Part shown: positions 47,933-59,731 of the stretch, one piece after another
How positions within the stretch are numbered: position 1 is the stretch's first letter
How the letters are laid out: each line of letters opens with the position of its first letter
The notes under the pieces: generated by a model
The model's database searches: none
Told to the model about the DNA's origin: nothing
The model's input: the letters and a program-made list of their open reading frames with translations, nothing else
Position numbers and translations under genes: made by a program
Source of the DNA: Phascolomyces articulosus
Lineage: Eukaryota > Mucoromycota > Mucoromycetes > Mucorales > Lichtheimiaceae
DNA: 64,000 nucleotides
Assembly: GCA_025677815.1 (NCBI GenBank)
Contig: JAIXMP010000004.1
Coordinates: forward strand, 1,302,001-1,366,000
Direction: 5' to 3'

Positions 47933-50250
47933 ATGGATCAAATTGGCCAACTTGTTTCCTATTTACCAACGATCGACCGTGAAAAGTTACCTACAATTGC
48001 AAGTATCACGACAGCTGTTTTTGTAGTTCTTTATGCATATAAAAAGACAACAGCAACGAACCAAGAGGATGAAGTACCTAAAGGATTGAAACCTGTTCCT
48101 GTTGCTCCAGGTCGTCAATTTTTATTTGGTAAATAAATATTCTACTTATTAATAACGTATAACATATATTGTGATGATGGGAAAAGAAAAAAAAACGCTG
48201 TTATTATACATTATGGTGATGATAAGGATGTACATAAATAATTTATTGTAAACATTAGGCCACTTACTCACATTGGGAAAACGTCCTGTTTTACAACTTC
48301 AGAAATGGCACGAAGCAATTGGTAAGTAGTGATAGAAAATAAATACGAGAAAGAACAATGATGTAAACATATGATATTATTTATTAGATGGTCCCTTCTT
48401 TAAAGTTTACTTCGGGGCACGCCAAATTATTATGATTAATAACCCAGAGGTGGCACATGAAATATTTGTTCAGCGGGGTGCATTTACTTCATCTCGTGCA
48501 GCACATACGTATAGTCATAATATTTACGGTGCTGGTGGAAGGTATATCAATGAGGAGATAATGAGAAAAAAAGCCATTATTTATTATTATTGTTGGCAAC
48601 AATCACATACTAACGGTTAATATATAAAAATAGAGGTGTTGTTATCGCCAAGGCTGGTAAAAAATGGAAAAATTCACGTACTCTCAGTAAGTATGATGAA
48701 TGTGTTTCGTCGAAAAGTAGATATATTAAAAAAAACGATTTGTAATATATACTCATTTTCTGATCCCCCCCTCACTCAAAAAAAAAAAAACAAAAACTAG
48801 CACTCGACATCCTTGCACCCAAGGTTGTAGATGAATTCGACGATGTAATTATCAAGGAAACCCGAATGGCAGCAGATACATTGATCAGAGCCACCAAAAC
48901 CCAAGGCAGTATTAATCCATTAAAAACACTTCAATTAGCTACAATGAATATCATTACATTGACTGCCTTTGGTGAACGTTTCCCATCCACTGATGATCCA
49001 ATGTTCCGTACTCTTGTGGATCTTGCCGAACGTACTTTAATTTATTCCGGTATTATGGGTGATACAGGAGCCTTTTTCCCAAAACTGGGATGGATTGATG
49101 TAATCTCTGGAAGACGTCGCAAATTACGTGCCTTTGTCAGAGAATTTCGTGATAAGCCCTTCGCCATCTTGATCGAACGAGCCAGAAAGAGTAAAATCGA
49201 TTGCCTCGTCAAGACCATTGATGAGGTGAAGGAAAAATACGAACTGGATGAATTAGATGTTACCATTATTTTATCAGATATGGTTGTTGCTGGCAGTGAT
49301 ACCACAGCCGTGTCGTTGACTTGGGCATTTGCTATTTTGGTGCGATACCCTGAAATCCAAAAGAAGATGCAGCAAGAAATTGACGCATTTGTTGCCAAGG
49401 AAGGTCGTATGCCATGTTACCAAGATAGAGACCAATTCCCTTACACGGTTTCAGTTCAAAAGGAATGCATGCGTTATCGTACCACCACCAATTTTGGCGT
49501 ACCTCACGTTACGACAGAAGCATGTAAGAAAGTTAAAAGATGGTTTTATATGTTCATTATTTTCTTTGCGCGCAGGACAATGTGTCACTAAGTTGCATTT
49601 TTATATTATTATACTACGTACTGTTGAAAATCTATAACAGTTGAATATCGTGGGTATTATATTCCAAATGACTCGACCATTATTTCTTCCATGTATTCAA
49701 TGCACAGAAACCCAGCTGTATTCCCTGATCCTGACAAATTTGACCCTGAACGATTCATGTCAAATACCAAGAGCATGTACGCTGCTGCTAATGGTCCTTT
49801 AGAAAACCGGGATCATTTCAACTTTGGCTGGGGAAGGTAATGAATCCTTTAATATTATAATTATGTAATACTTTACTGATCACATCTTTTATATTATGGG
49901 GATATTTAAAAATCATCCATTTACAGACGTCTTTGCCCTGGTGCACATTTGGTAATTATAAGGCTATTTGTTTCTATGTTCTAGAAAAAATTGGATGGTA
50001 TATATATGTAGGTATATATACTAGTTTAAAACTTGGATGAATAACCGTGGTGGTGATTGTTGTATTTATGGAATAGGCCGAAGTTGAACTTTTTAATATC
50101 TTTATATCTGTCTTTGCCAAATGTACTATTGAACCAACTTTTGATGCTCAAGGCAATCCCGAATATCCCAACATTGAGGATGTCAAAGCCGGTGGTGTCG
50201 TTGTCACACCTGTCGAACATAAAGTTCGGTTTGTACCGCGTGCTTTGTGA
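47933..50250 (+). CDS. Cytochrome P450 (microsomal; CYP509-like by overall resemblance)
   Basis: Haem-thiolate monooxygenase anchored in the ER. Eight or more exons. N-terminal anchor: LPTIASITTAVFVVLYAY. Then VPKGLKPVPVAPGRQFLFG (proline-rich hinge), the B-C region AAHTYSHNIYGAGG, and the C helix KWKNSRTL. The I helix is MVVAGSDTTAVSLTW (oxygen-activating AGxDTT). The ExxR of the K helix is KECMRYR (49461-49481), PERF is in FDPERFMSN, and the haem loop FNFGWGRRLCPGAHLAE is split by a short intron (49837-49926) and another right after GAHL. All essential residues, including the Cys ligand, are present. The subfamily assignment is from memory; the substrate is unknown. No pathway cluster surrounds it. 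Confidence 0.9.
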
Positions 50251-51934
50251 ACAATCCATCATATTATTTATATCTAACTATTATATAACATATACGACGA
50301 CAACAAAGAACAATGTGCCTTTATCCCTACCCCATATGCCCAGTATTTGTATTCCTTTTTGTTCTGTTTTTTTTTACGATAAATATATCCCATGATGTGT
50401 TACATTTTATATAAATTATATTGTTATATTATCAACAATATATATATATAACATAATAGAGTTTTTATTTACATATTTTATATTTTTGGGAAGAAATTGC
50501 TTATTTCCAGTTCAAAATTAATCTTTTTTTATGTATGCACAACGATCATGAGAATCAGCAATAGACGTGATACATACTCCAATAGTATCGATTTCAATTC
50601 CAAGTTCGCATATGTACTAAATTTTTCTTATTAATTAAATAGTACTGTTCTATCTCCAGTAACCAAAACATTGTTCATCATCAATATGCTACGTATTAGG
50701 AATACTATTTATTACATTATTACTGTCAATGTTATATAGATAAAGCTTGTTTTACATAATATCCCGTTATAGAAAGAATTTCCAAGAGACATACGCACGT
50801 AATAATAAAAGAATGATGTACCAAATGCATTATAAGTATAACTCCTTTTATTCATCCCAAGGAAGGTCTTTAGCAAGTAGATGACAAGTATAAAATTATA
50901 CGCACTTATTACGGTCAGCCCCGCTTTTTGTAATGTGGGATTTCCACAAAAAAAGCTGCTGAAGGCCAGGGAGTGCAAAATGTGGGGTTATTTCTAACCC
51001 ATTTAGGCGCAACTCATACTCGTTTGGTACTTTTGTTCAACTTCATGTCATACATTTCCCTTTGATACTATAATTTAAGAGTGCATATATAGTTAATTAC
51101 TCCCAATAAGATGAAATGTATCAAATATCCGTTTCAATTTGCAATTTTTGAGACTTCAGAAAGCGGGGGTTGACTGTACCAATGATAACTTTATATATAA
51201 CTTAGTAATTCCCTTCCTATATCTATCTTCTTGATTTGTAACCCCTTTTTTTCGGTCGTATACCCACACCTTTTTTCTACTTCCCTGCTGGTTTTTCAGA
51301 ACTGAGCCTTGTGAACTGACGAGAGCAAGAAGCTGAAGTCAGCGTGTGCTCAATTAATTTCGTCCTTAATAAAATTTATAATATCAACGTACTGATGATA
51401 ATACCCGTCGATAAGCTTGCTATGAAATGAAATTCTGATAGTTGTTTTATCATTATTGGTACAGCCCTCTACTCTCAGTATGTTATCCGATAAAAGAACA
51501 TAGAATGGTTTTAATGTTGAATTAGTACTTATTATGCAAAAATACAGTAGCTTCGTTCCGAGGAGACAATGAAGGGATATGTATACAAAATATATGTATC
51601 AAGATTAAAGCAAGGAAATCAAGTGGAAGTAGAGGTATCCATCAGGATATATGAAAGTATTCCATTTCCTTTTTTTTAACTGTAAAGGTGTAATTTTATT
51701 AGAGAGTTTGCAAAAGAAAAAGTTCGTGTTGAGGAAAAATAAAGATATTAACTAGCCGAATCATGTGAAGACCAATAACAACAAAAAATGAATCGAATGA
51801 ACAGTATATTATGCACAAATTCAGACTTTTTATTTATACAAACAAAGAATACACAATATAACAAGATCTTAGAGAGAGAGAAAAGAAAATGCAAAACAGA
51901 AGGAGAAGGAAAAAGGGCACAAAAAATAAACAAA
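50251..51934. other. Intergenic region of about 1.7 kb
   Basis: AT-rich 3' flanks of two convergent genes; no coding exon, repeat border or RNA gene recognised. Confidence 0.5.
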
Positions 51935-53533
51935 TTAATCATCTTGAGATGGCTGTTCTGAATCAATCATGAATCCTGTGGTGGGTCGTTCATAATCTGA
52001 TTGTTGATGTTGTTGTGGTATACAGGAGGACTGGCTGTTTGTTGAATAATTTGTTGATGGAAAAAAAGAAGTTGTGGTTGCAGTAGCACAAGAAGAAGAG
52101 GAATATGATTTATTGGTGGAAGATGCAGCGGGTGGAATTAACAAAGATTGGGGAGAGGAAGAATTGGATAAAGAAATTGTATTGTTATGGATTGAAGCAT
52201 CATGTTGATGTTGTAAAGCAGAAGCAACCATTTGATATGATTGTGTATCTTGCAATTTATCAACCTCATGTGTATGCTGATTATAATATCCATAACTTCC
52301 TCCTGCTGCTGCTGCGACTGCTGCTGCTACAATTGAATGGCCGTTTCCAGTATTATGTTCATGGTGACTTTGAGGATTATCTAAAAGGTGAGAACGACTG
52401 TGGGAATAACACCGTGTCCAATTTTGTGGTTCATGAGATAAAGAAAGCAATGAGTAAGGCTTCTCATCAGTGTTTGATAAAACATTATTTGCACCATAAA
52501 ATGTATGACTATTTTCGGCAGAATCAATGCTTCCTACTTCATGATGATGATGATGATGTTGAGAATGATGGTGTCGATCAAGGGACAAGTCAGATAACAT
52601 AGGGGGAGATGGAGTTCGGAATAATAATCCTTTATCGGTAGTGGTATAATACGGTGTTGTTGAAAGATGTCGAAAGGATGATGGGGTAGCCGATAACATA
52701 ATTTGCTGATGCTGTTGCTGGCCAATTGAATAATAATGATACTGCAATTCTTGATCTATTGTGGCTGATACCATACGATCCTTGGATAATGGGTCCAACC
52801 CATCCATTTCCATTTTGTAAGTGGGCACCTCTTGGAGTGTGATAGATGATTCTTGCTTTCCACCACTACTTCGTCGCTTCACCTTGCGTTTCTTGTTGCT
52901 TGTTGTCTTTTTACTGTTGGAGGAAACGGGAGACTGAGTGGAAGAAGAAGATGTACGTGCCACTGCGAGATCGTCTTCCTTGTTATTATTATTTCTGGAC
53001 GAGATTGATGACGATGAAGTACTGGCTATTATAGTAGTATGAGCACTAGTAGTATTAGCACCTCGACGGCTAACAGATGTCGGAGGAGTCGGTACCATGC
53101 TCAAATGACGATGCGATGGTAATGCAGTGACTCGTGGCAACTTGTCATCCGATTTCTTGGTGGGTGGGAAAGCATCAATAATACCTTGTTGTTCCAGCTG
53201 GTTCTTGATGTATTTTGACAATCGCTGCTGGGTTTCTTCTTCACTATTGCTACCACCACCGTTGTTATCATTACTTTCCTGATTATAGCAGAGATCGACA
53301 CGCATAAGATAAGCAAGATCTGTATTCTTGCTATTACAGTCCACATCGTTTGGTAAGATATCAAAAAATAAACCAGGAGACAGTTCATACCGTGTCGCTT
53401 TTCCCTTCTCGTATATTTCGCGCAGTTCTTCTGTTACTTCTCTTGTCAAATTGACCCAGTTTCCGTTTCCAATATATAATCGAAATAATCGAGATTCTAT
53501 AGTTCGTCTCGAATTTGATTTATTATTGTCCAT
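51935..53533 (-). CDS. Hypothetical low-complexity protein with a conserved-looking N-terminal domain
   Basis: Single long open frame on the minus strand, 532 residues from MDNNKSNSRR. The ATG further upstream at 53785 would add a translated A-tract (FFFLKKKKY), so the start at 53533 is preferred. Residues 10-85 look folded: ESRLFRLYIGNGNWVNLTRE, LREIYEKGKATRYELSPGLF and AYLMRVDLCYN. The rest is Ser/Thr/Asn/Gln/His-rich, with a basic patch KKTTSNKKRKVKRRSSGGK that could be a nuclear localisation signal, and His and Ala runs. I do not recognise a family. A regulatory or nuclear role is only suggested by composition. A T9A13 tract sits about 20 bp upstream. Confidence 0.65.
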   Translation of the reverse strand: MDNNKSNSRRTIESRLFRLYIGNGNWVNLTREVTEELREIYEKGKATRYELSPGLFFDILPNDVDCNSKNTDLAYLMRVDLCYNQESNDNNGGGSNSEEETQQRLSKYIKNQLEQQGIIDAFPPTKKSDDKLPRVTALPSHRHLSMVPTPPTSVSRRGANTTSAHTTIIASTSSSSISSRNNNNKEDDLAVARTSSSSTQSPVSSNSKKTTSNKKRKVKRRSSGGKQESSITLQEVPTYKMEMDGLDPLSKDRMVSATIDQELQYHYYSIGQQQHQQIMLSATPSSFRHLSTTPYYTTTDKGLLFRTPSPPMLSDLSLDRHHHSQHHHHHHEVGSIDSAENSHTFYGANNVLSNTDEKPYSLLSLSHEPQNWTRCYSHSRSHLLDNPQSHHEHNTGNGHSIVAAAVAAAAGGSYGYYNQHTHEVDKLQDTQSYQMVASALQHQHDASIHNNTISLSNSSSPQSLLIPPAASSTNKSYSSSSCATATTTSFFPSTNYSTNSQSSCIPQQHQQSDYERPTTGFMIDSEQPSQDD

Positions 53534-55866
53534 GTTGCTATATGTGTATTTCTTTTTTTTTAAAAAAAAAAAAAGAGTGATTGTTGACAACAAGTCTTCG
53601 TGTGTACAGATATTATATTGGATTGGTTGAGAACGAAGAAAAAAGAAGGAAGTGGTTGAGAGAGAATAAAGCCGTTCTTTTATTATTGCTATTTCACATG
53701 TATATCTATTACAGTCTTTATATACGTGTTGGATTTGATATGCAAGTCGGCGCGGAGTGCATTCTGTTCTATATTTGATACTCACTAAATATTTGTCATT
53801 GTCACTTTCTTATGGACTGTTGTTGTTCACCTATATAATATGTCTGATGAACATAAAGTAGTCTTTTTCTCTTATACACGGAATACTAATCCGTCAAGAA
53901 TTCTTGTCAATTGTTTGATTGATTGACACTCGTTTGGTTATACATTCTTAGATGAAAAAAGACACTGACCACGTGTCCATTCAAGTTGTTGACAACAGTT
54001 CAAAACAAGTGACAAACATTTCCCCCCAGAAACTTATTGGGGGATTAAACAAAACAAATCTTATTATTCGTAACCCATCTTGTAGTAAACATTAATAGTA
54101 TTATATATACAACATTTTCAATAGTTTAGTATACGTAGTGATGGCAATGTATGGAGTGAATTTGTCGGTTCTTTGGAATTTAAAACGAACGAATCATATT
54201 AATATACCAAGGTACTAAGATAACGATCAAAAGGAATATATTAATTATTACTATCGTACTAATGTTGTTGGGATAAAATAGAATACTGCATCATTTATAA
54301 ATACAAAGAAGTATATTTATATATGATGCATCACTATGAATATTATAATTACTCTAATGCATTCGTAATAACTTTATTATTTATTTTTTATCATCGGTTA
54401 GTATATCCGATCTATCTACTTTTCATCCATCATTTGGATATAATAAAATATATACTAATTGAGATATGCTATATAGCAATTCTTTTATTCTACTATTCCA
54501 AAGTCCATTGAAAAAAATAATATCATCTTGATTTTTTTTTTCTTTAATGTGTGTAATTGCAACAGCAGTACGTAACAAATAAAAGTTTCTTTTCCATATT
54601 TGATGCCGTGGAAAAAAATAAGCGTTTTACGTACCAAACAAAAATGTTGTTTACTATTTACGTTCATGCACGCAAGAAATATGGATCCATTGACTATTAT
54701 CAGATATTGAAAATTAAAATATATTCTCATCTGCGAAGAATGTAGTATTGATTATTTGTTTAATTCATTAAATGTTCAAATAAAGTGGTTTGCAGCTAGA
54801 TTACCGTCATCGCAGTATTTATGACAACAATAATGGCCCTCTCCAAGATTTTGAAAACAAATATATTTCATTATCATGAAAATTAAAACATTGTCACAAC
54901 TTACATCATAATTATAACCGCAGCAGCATTATCATTCAGAAGTTACTAGATCACATGCATGACGCCATGTTTGTAGGTATTCTTATGTACTTTATACTGA
55001 AAAGTTTTTTCTTTTATGACGACAAGAATGCTGTAACAACCAGAACTATGCATGTCAATCTCCTGATTTTGTAAAAAAGGATAAAGAATAACGTCATAGA
55101 AATGTAAATATCCAAGCGCAGGTCTTCTTGTTACATACAGCTTTTTTTTTTTTTTTTTACAATAGTATGGGATGGGAGTTGAGAATAGTTTGATAATAAC
55201 AATAAGTTCTGGAGTGATTTTTACAAGAAACAAGAACAAGAAAATAGAATATATAATAAATCATCTCACATTTTATTCCTTTGACTCAATGTTCTAAAAA
55301 AAAGCACCTAAAAACCTATTTTTGAAAAGTTGTATAGACATAGTACAACAACATATGCAAAGTAGTATATGACATTGCTTATATCACCAGAAGTTTCCAA
55401 ATGAGAATCGAACAAATCATATTTAACCTACTAATTCCTACTAATTAATATATTAATAGTTACTATAGTATGAACACATCTAGTTTATCGAGTTGATCGA
55501 TGTATTTTTTTACTTGAATTTCAGCATGAAGATTCTCACAACGCAATAACTTGTTCTCAATAGTGTGAAATCAATGAGTTTTTCTTAAAAACAAACCAAT
55601 GTAAAGAAAGAAACTGATGAGAAGCTTTTCAATATATCAGATATCCTTTATTATCATATAATTAAAATTCATTGGTTATTATTAATAATTAATAACAACA
55701 ATTCAAGACGAAAAATCATGATTTTGAAACTTTATTTGAAAATAGAAAATGTACATCGTTATATTTGTGTATATATGTGATAATATTTGTGATTTCTAAG
55801 GAATAATATAAAAGAGGATTTCATGGTATGCCATGGTATATTTCTAATCCTCTCATGTACTCTTAT
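53534..55866. other. Intergenic region of about 2.3 kb
   Basis: AT-rich, with no supported exon. A CACGTG E-box at 53970-53975 lies about 440 bp upstream of the hypothetical gene. A T18 run lies near 55142-55159. Confidence 0.5.
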
Positions 55867-57642
55867 TTAAAGATATTGCATTACACTACCCAAAATTGCA
55901 GTCGTAAAAGTCAACTTGAGAATACCAAATGACAATGTATCACCCTTGCCTTCAAAAACTGCATCCTCTTCTTCTTCCGCAGAAAGTCCTTGAGAATCTT
56001 CATCCATAGCACTATTAAGGATAGCAACAGGTTTTTGACCTTGTTGATATCCGGTAGTATTGTATGAAAACTTGTCGTTTACGTACTCAAGAGAATCGGC
56101 AGCTATTTTTGTTTTGGCTTAGTATTCCAAACTTTGCATAGCATAATTATAAACAAATGAAATGATATAACACAGTATGAATACAAAAAAGAAACCACCA
56201 ACTTACAAGCCTTATAGGGTTTGGGATCATTCAAGCATCCATCCATACGTACAGCTGTATAACCTTCCTCTTCAATAGTTTGAACAATGTAAGGTACAGC
56301 TGCCAAAGATCCACTACCAGGAATATCGTATTGAACTGAAATAAATGAACCCTTGGCATCATAGGTATCCTTCTGACGAACGAAAGCGTTTCGGTATACA
56401 TTTTGAATCTTGGGACCAGTCTTGTGTAGATAATCCATACTATCTAAATTATAATCCACCAAAATAAAACCCAAATCATTGATAATATTCTCGGTACGGG
56501 TATCTTCTGAATCTGAATAATGTAATCGTACGTATTTGGGTGCGACATGAATAAGGGTTTCAATCATGCGTGCGCTATTGATGACATCTTGACGAATTTC
56601 GTTATCGGTGTAAGATGAACCATCATCATGCTTGGGTGCCCGGTAGGTCATACCAATTAAATGACCGGCATTATACATGTTCTGAACAACCATTGCATAT
56701 TGTTGCGTATAAAGCCTTTTGGTGTATGTTTGTGTTGTAAATATATGGGAATATAATGTTTTAATTTACATATCAGCTGTTGTTACTTCAATTCTCTTTT
56801 GTTTTTTGTTTGTTCACAAATCTTACCATGTTGTATTAATAAAAAAGTTAGCGCGCACTTGAGCATTGTTCAATTGACGGACAATTTTTGCAGTTGCATC
56901 ACTGGGCCCTTCACTCTAATGTATAGCAATTGTAATAGGGAATTAGTTATTTTTCATGAAAAATATGAAGGAGTGCTTCTTATAAAAAGTAATAAATAGC
57001 ATACATATGTAAGTGCAATTTGACCATGGGTACGACAACCTGTTACTTGAGGGATGGGTGGCATATCATTGCCTTCTGTGTTTGTGGGTTCTCTGTATAC
57101 GGGTAATTCGCCTTTTTTTTGTAGATGGATATTAGAATCTATAGGTGCAACTTCTTTTTTTGTTTTACGACCAGAAAAACATATATATACCTTTTTCTAA
57201 TGCATCTGCTGAAAATGGTAGAGATGGTAAAGCAAGTTCAGCTTGTGTTTTATCACTTTCTTCCTCATATTCATCTTCTCCCATTCCTTCCTCCTCTTCT
57301 TCAAATCTTTCGTATTCTGGTCTCTCATGATGTTTTAATTCATCTGGAACAATTGGGTAAGCCTCGGCTGGTGGTCTTTCAACAGCATATCTAGCTTGAG
57401 AAGAAGAGCTCTTTGCTTCTGCGAGCACAACGCTTGGTGAAGGGGATGATGAGGAAGAAACACTTGTGCATAAAACTGCTGCACTAAAACATATCAGTAG
57501 TATAACTGTGAAAAAAAAAGACGAAACCTGTATTATTAGCAAAATAATAAAGTTATCAAATAATTGGCTATTCAATGATAATAAGAAAAGAACGACAATG
57601 ATAATTACATGAAGAAACTAAACTGTGGCCATACATCAGCAT
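55867..57642 (-). CDS. Chitin deacetylase-like (CE4/NodB) secreted protein, predicted inactive
   Basis: Five or six exons. The signal peptide MLMYGHSLVSSFILLICFSA is joined across an intron (about 57507-57614). A Ser-rich then acidic linker follows, then TGCRTHGQIALTYSEGPSD, where active CE4 enzymes have TFDDGPS. Next come RANFFINTTW and NMYNAGHLIGMTYRAPKHDD (no HxxxH, normally (H/S)xxSH). PKYVRLHYSD replaces RPPYG, and GFILVDYNLDSMDY follows. The last exon is short and ends in a hydrophobic tail (SFGILKLTFTTAILGSVM) typical of a GPI-anchor signal. So the fold and cell-surface targeting are kept while the catalytic base, Asp ligand and both His ligands are gone. Probable role: cell-wall or chitin binding (inference). 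Confidence 0.82.
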
Positions 57643-58128
57643 GTTTCAACAGAGAATAAAGTTTCCGTGTCGTTTTTTTTCTTTTTGCAAGCTTTTTATA
57701 TTTATATCATTTTTTTTTTTACTAAAGAGAACCAGGTCATCATTGCAATCAAATTAAAATTTTCCGTTTCAATCTGATCTCTTTTTATTTTGTATTTTTA
57801 ATTTTTAGGGATACTTTTACCGCGTGGGTGGGTTTTAGTTGTTTAACTTCCTTTCTGTTACTAAACATACACATATACGTAAATAAACTAACGGTTTATT
57901 CTATGCTCCCATGAAAAACACAGTTTCTTCATCGCTCGGATACCAAATTTATTCTTTTTCATTTTCTCATGTCAATTACAAATACTTATAAAAAAGTGGT
58001 ATTGATACACCACATGTTCTTACAAAAAAGAGAGATATATCATATCATAATACATTCATGTACACGCATAGCCAAGTCAATTTTTTATTATTACATGTTT
58101 TTCCATAATAAAGAACAACAACTTTTTT
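57643..58128. other. Intergenic region
   Basis: AT-rich tandem-gene spacer, serving as 3' flank of the USP-like gene and promoter of the CE4-like gene. Nothing else recognised. Confidence 0.5.
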
Positions 58129-59683
58129 TTAAAAGTTATGGTTTGCTCGTATAGTAGCATATTGTAATGCTCGTTGATATCTCTCCCATAAGGGTGATTC
58201 ATTTGTAGTGCCATCCCCTTTGATAAGAGCAGGATCCATTCCCAAATAGGTAAGAGAAGGATCGTTGGAGACTACACTTTCTGCTTCAAGATACGCCATG
58301 ATCAATTCATTGAGTAAGCCAACTTGAGGTCCTTCAAGATTAGCACCTTGGATTTCACTGTATTTAAGCCATTCTTCCCGCATTTCTCCAAAGAGCCTAT
58401 CGCTTGCAAGCTTTTCCGGACCAATGATTGTTTGTGCATAACGTGCAATTTGGATGGCTTCTTCTAAACCACGCGTTCTGTAAGCTGGATCATCTGCTTT
58501 GGTATGTGCTCGTTCATTCAATATCTAAATATACATTATGATTAATTGCTTGGTTGTATATAAGATCGACTCTTCAATATCATTTAAAAATTATACACCT
58601 ATTTGTACCTTGATACATTGTTTTCCGAAACGTTTAATCACTGATGTAAATCCAAGTTCTTCGATAGAGGGGAATCGCTGAAGTATATCAGTGTCCATCA
58701 GTAAATGTGTTTTCCATTCCGCTTCTTCTTGTTGAGCGTGAATAAAATGAAGCATAGCTTCCATATAACGGTCTTCGCCAAATCCCACCAAGGCTATTGT
58801 TACAGTAGAAGCTATACTACTGAATCGATCAAATTCAAGCCAAAGAGATGATAATTGAATATCGTCCCTTGACTCTTCTTCTCGGAGAATTGGTACCTTA
58901 ATAGAAACAAAAAGATGTCAAAAATCTTTGGCTTCCTTCCTATTCTCACCTTACAAATCACTCCATAAAAAACCACTTACATCATGCTCTTGATCTTCTG
59001 TATACTTATATATAAAGTATTCCAACAAAGTATCGTTTCCAAGTTTTGCAAGAAAACATTCAAAACTAAAAATATGCTACTGTCAGTATTTATATATATA
59101 AAGAAGAAAAAAAAACCGTCCATTGTCTTTCCCAACTCAAAATACATACTTTTTCAATAATCGATAATCATCCCCATGGCATTGTTGAGTAGTGAACAAG
59201 AGGTTGTTGATATACTTAGATAATCTCTCTTGTAATGAGTGATTATACATAGCTGTGACGCCCTCTTCTATTTCAATAGGCTGCGGTTCCTTCAGTTCCC
59301 CCAGACTACCACCACTCAATCTTGATTGTTGGGATTCGCTGATGGAACGTTCAAGAGATACATTCTCTGCTGGTGTTCTTGTCAATGGACTTTGTTGTTC
59401 ATCTTTCTGGTGCTCTGGAGAAATTACAGCTGTATGACCACCGCCTACAGCTGTTCCTGTAGATCCAACATCGCCCGTTGATACTGAATCATCATCTTGT
59501 GATGCTGTTAATCCAGGTGAGTCGATTCGTTCTTCAATAATACATTCTCCACGGTTGAACGCCTCAATTTCTTGTTGAAAGTCTTTATTGTCTTGATCCA
59601 CATATGCCTAATATATATACATATATACATTGAACCATTAAGTTTATAAATACAACAAAAAGATATTATATTCATGTTAGTTT

Positions 59684-59731
<48 letters not shown>

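Noticed and set aside
47933..50250. Secondary-metabolite cluster around the P450
   Set aside because: No synthase, transporter or regulator is adjacent; the neighbours are repeats and an orphan gene.
52105..52602. 165-codon plus-strand frame
   Set aside because: Antisense to the low-complexity region of the hypothetical gene at 51935-53533; the Asp and His runs come from its repeats.
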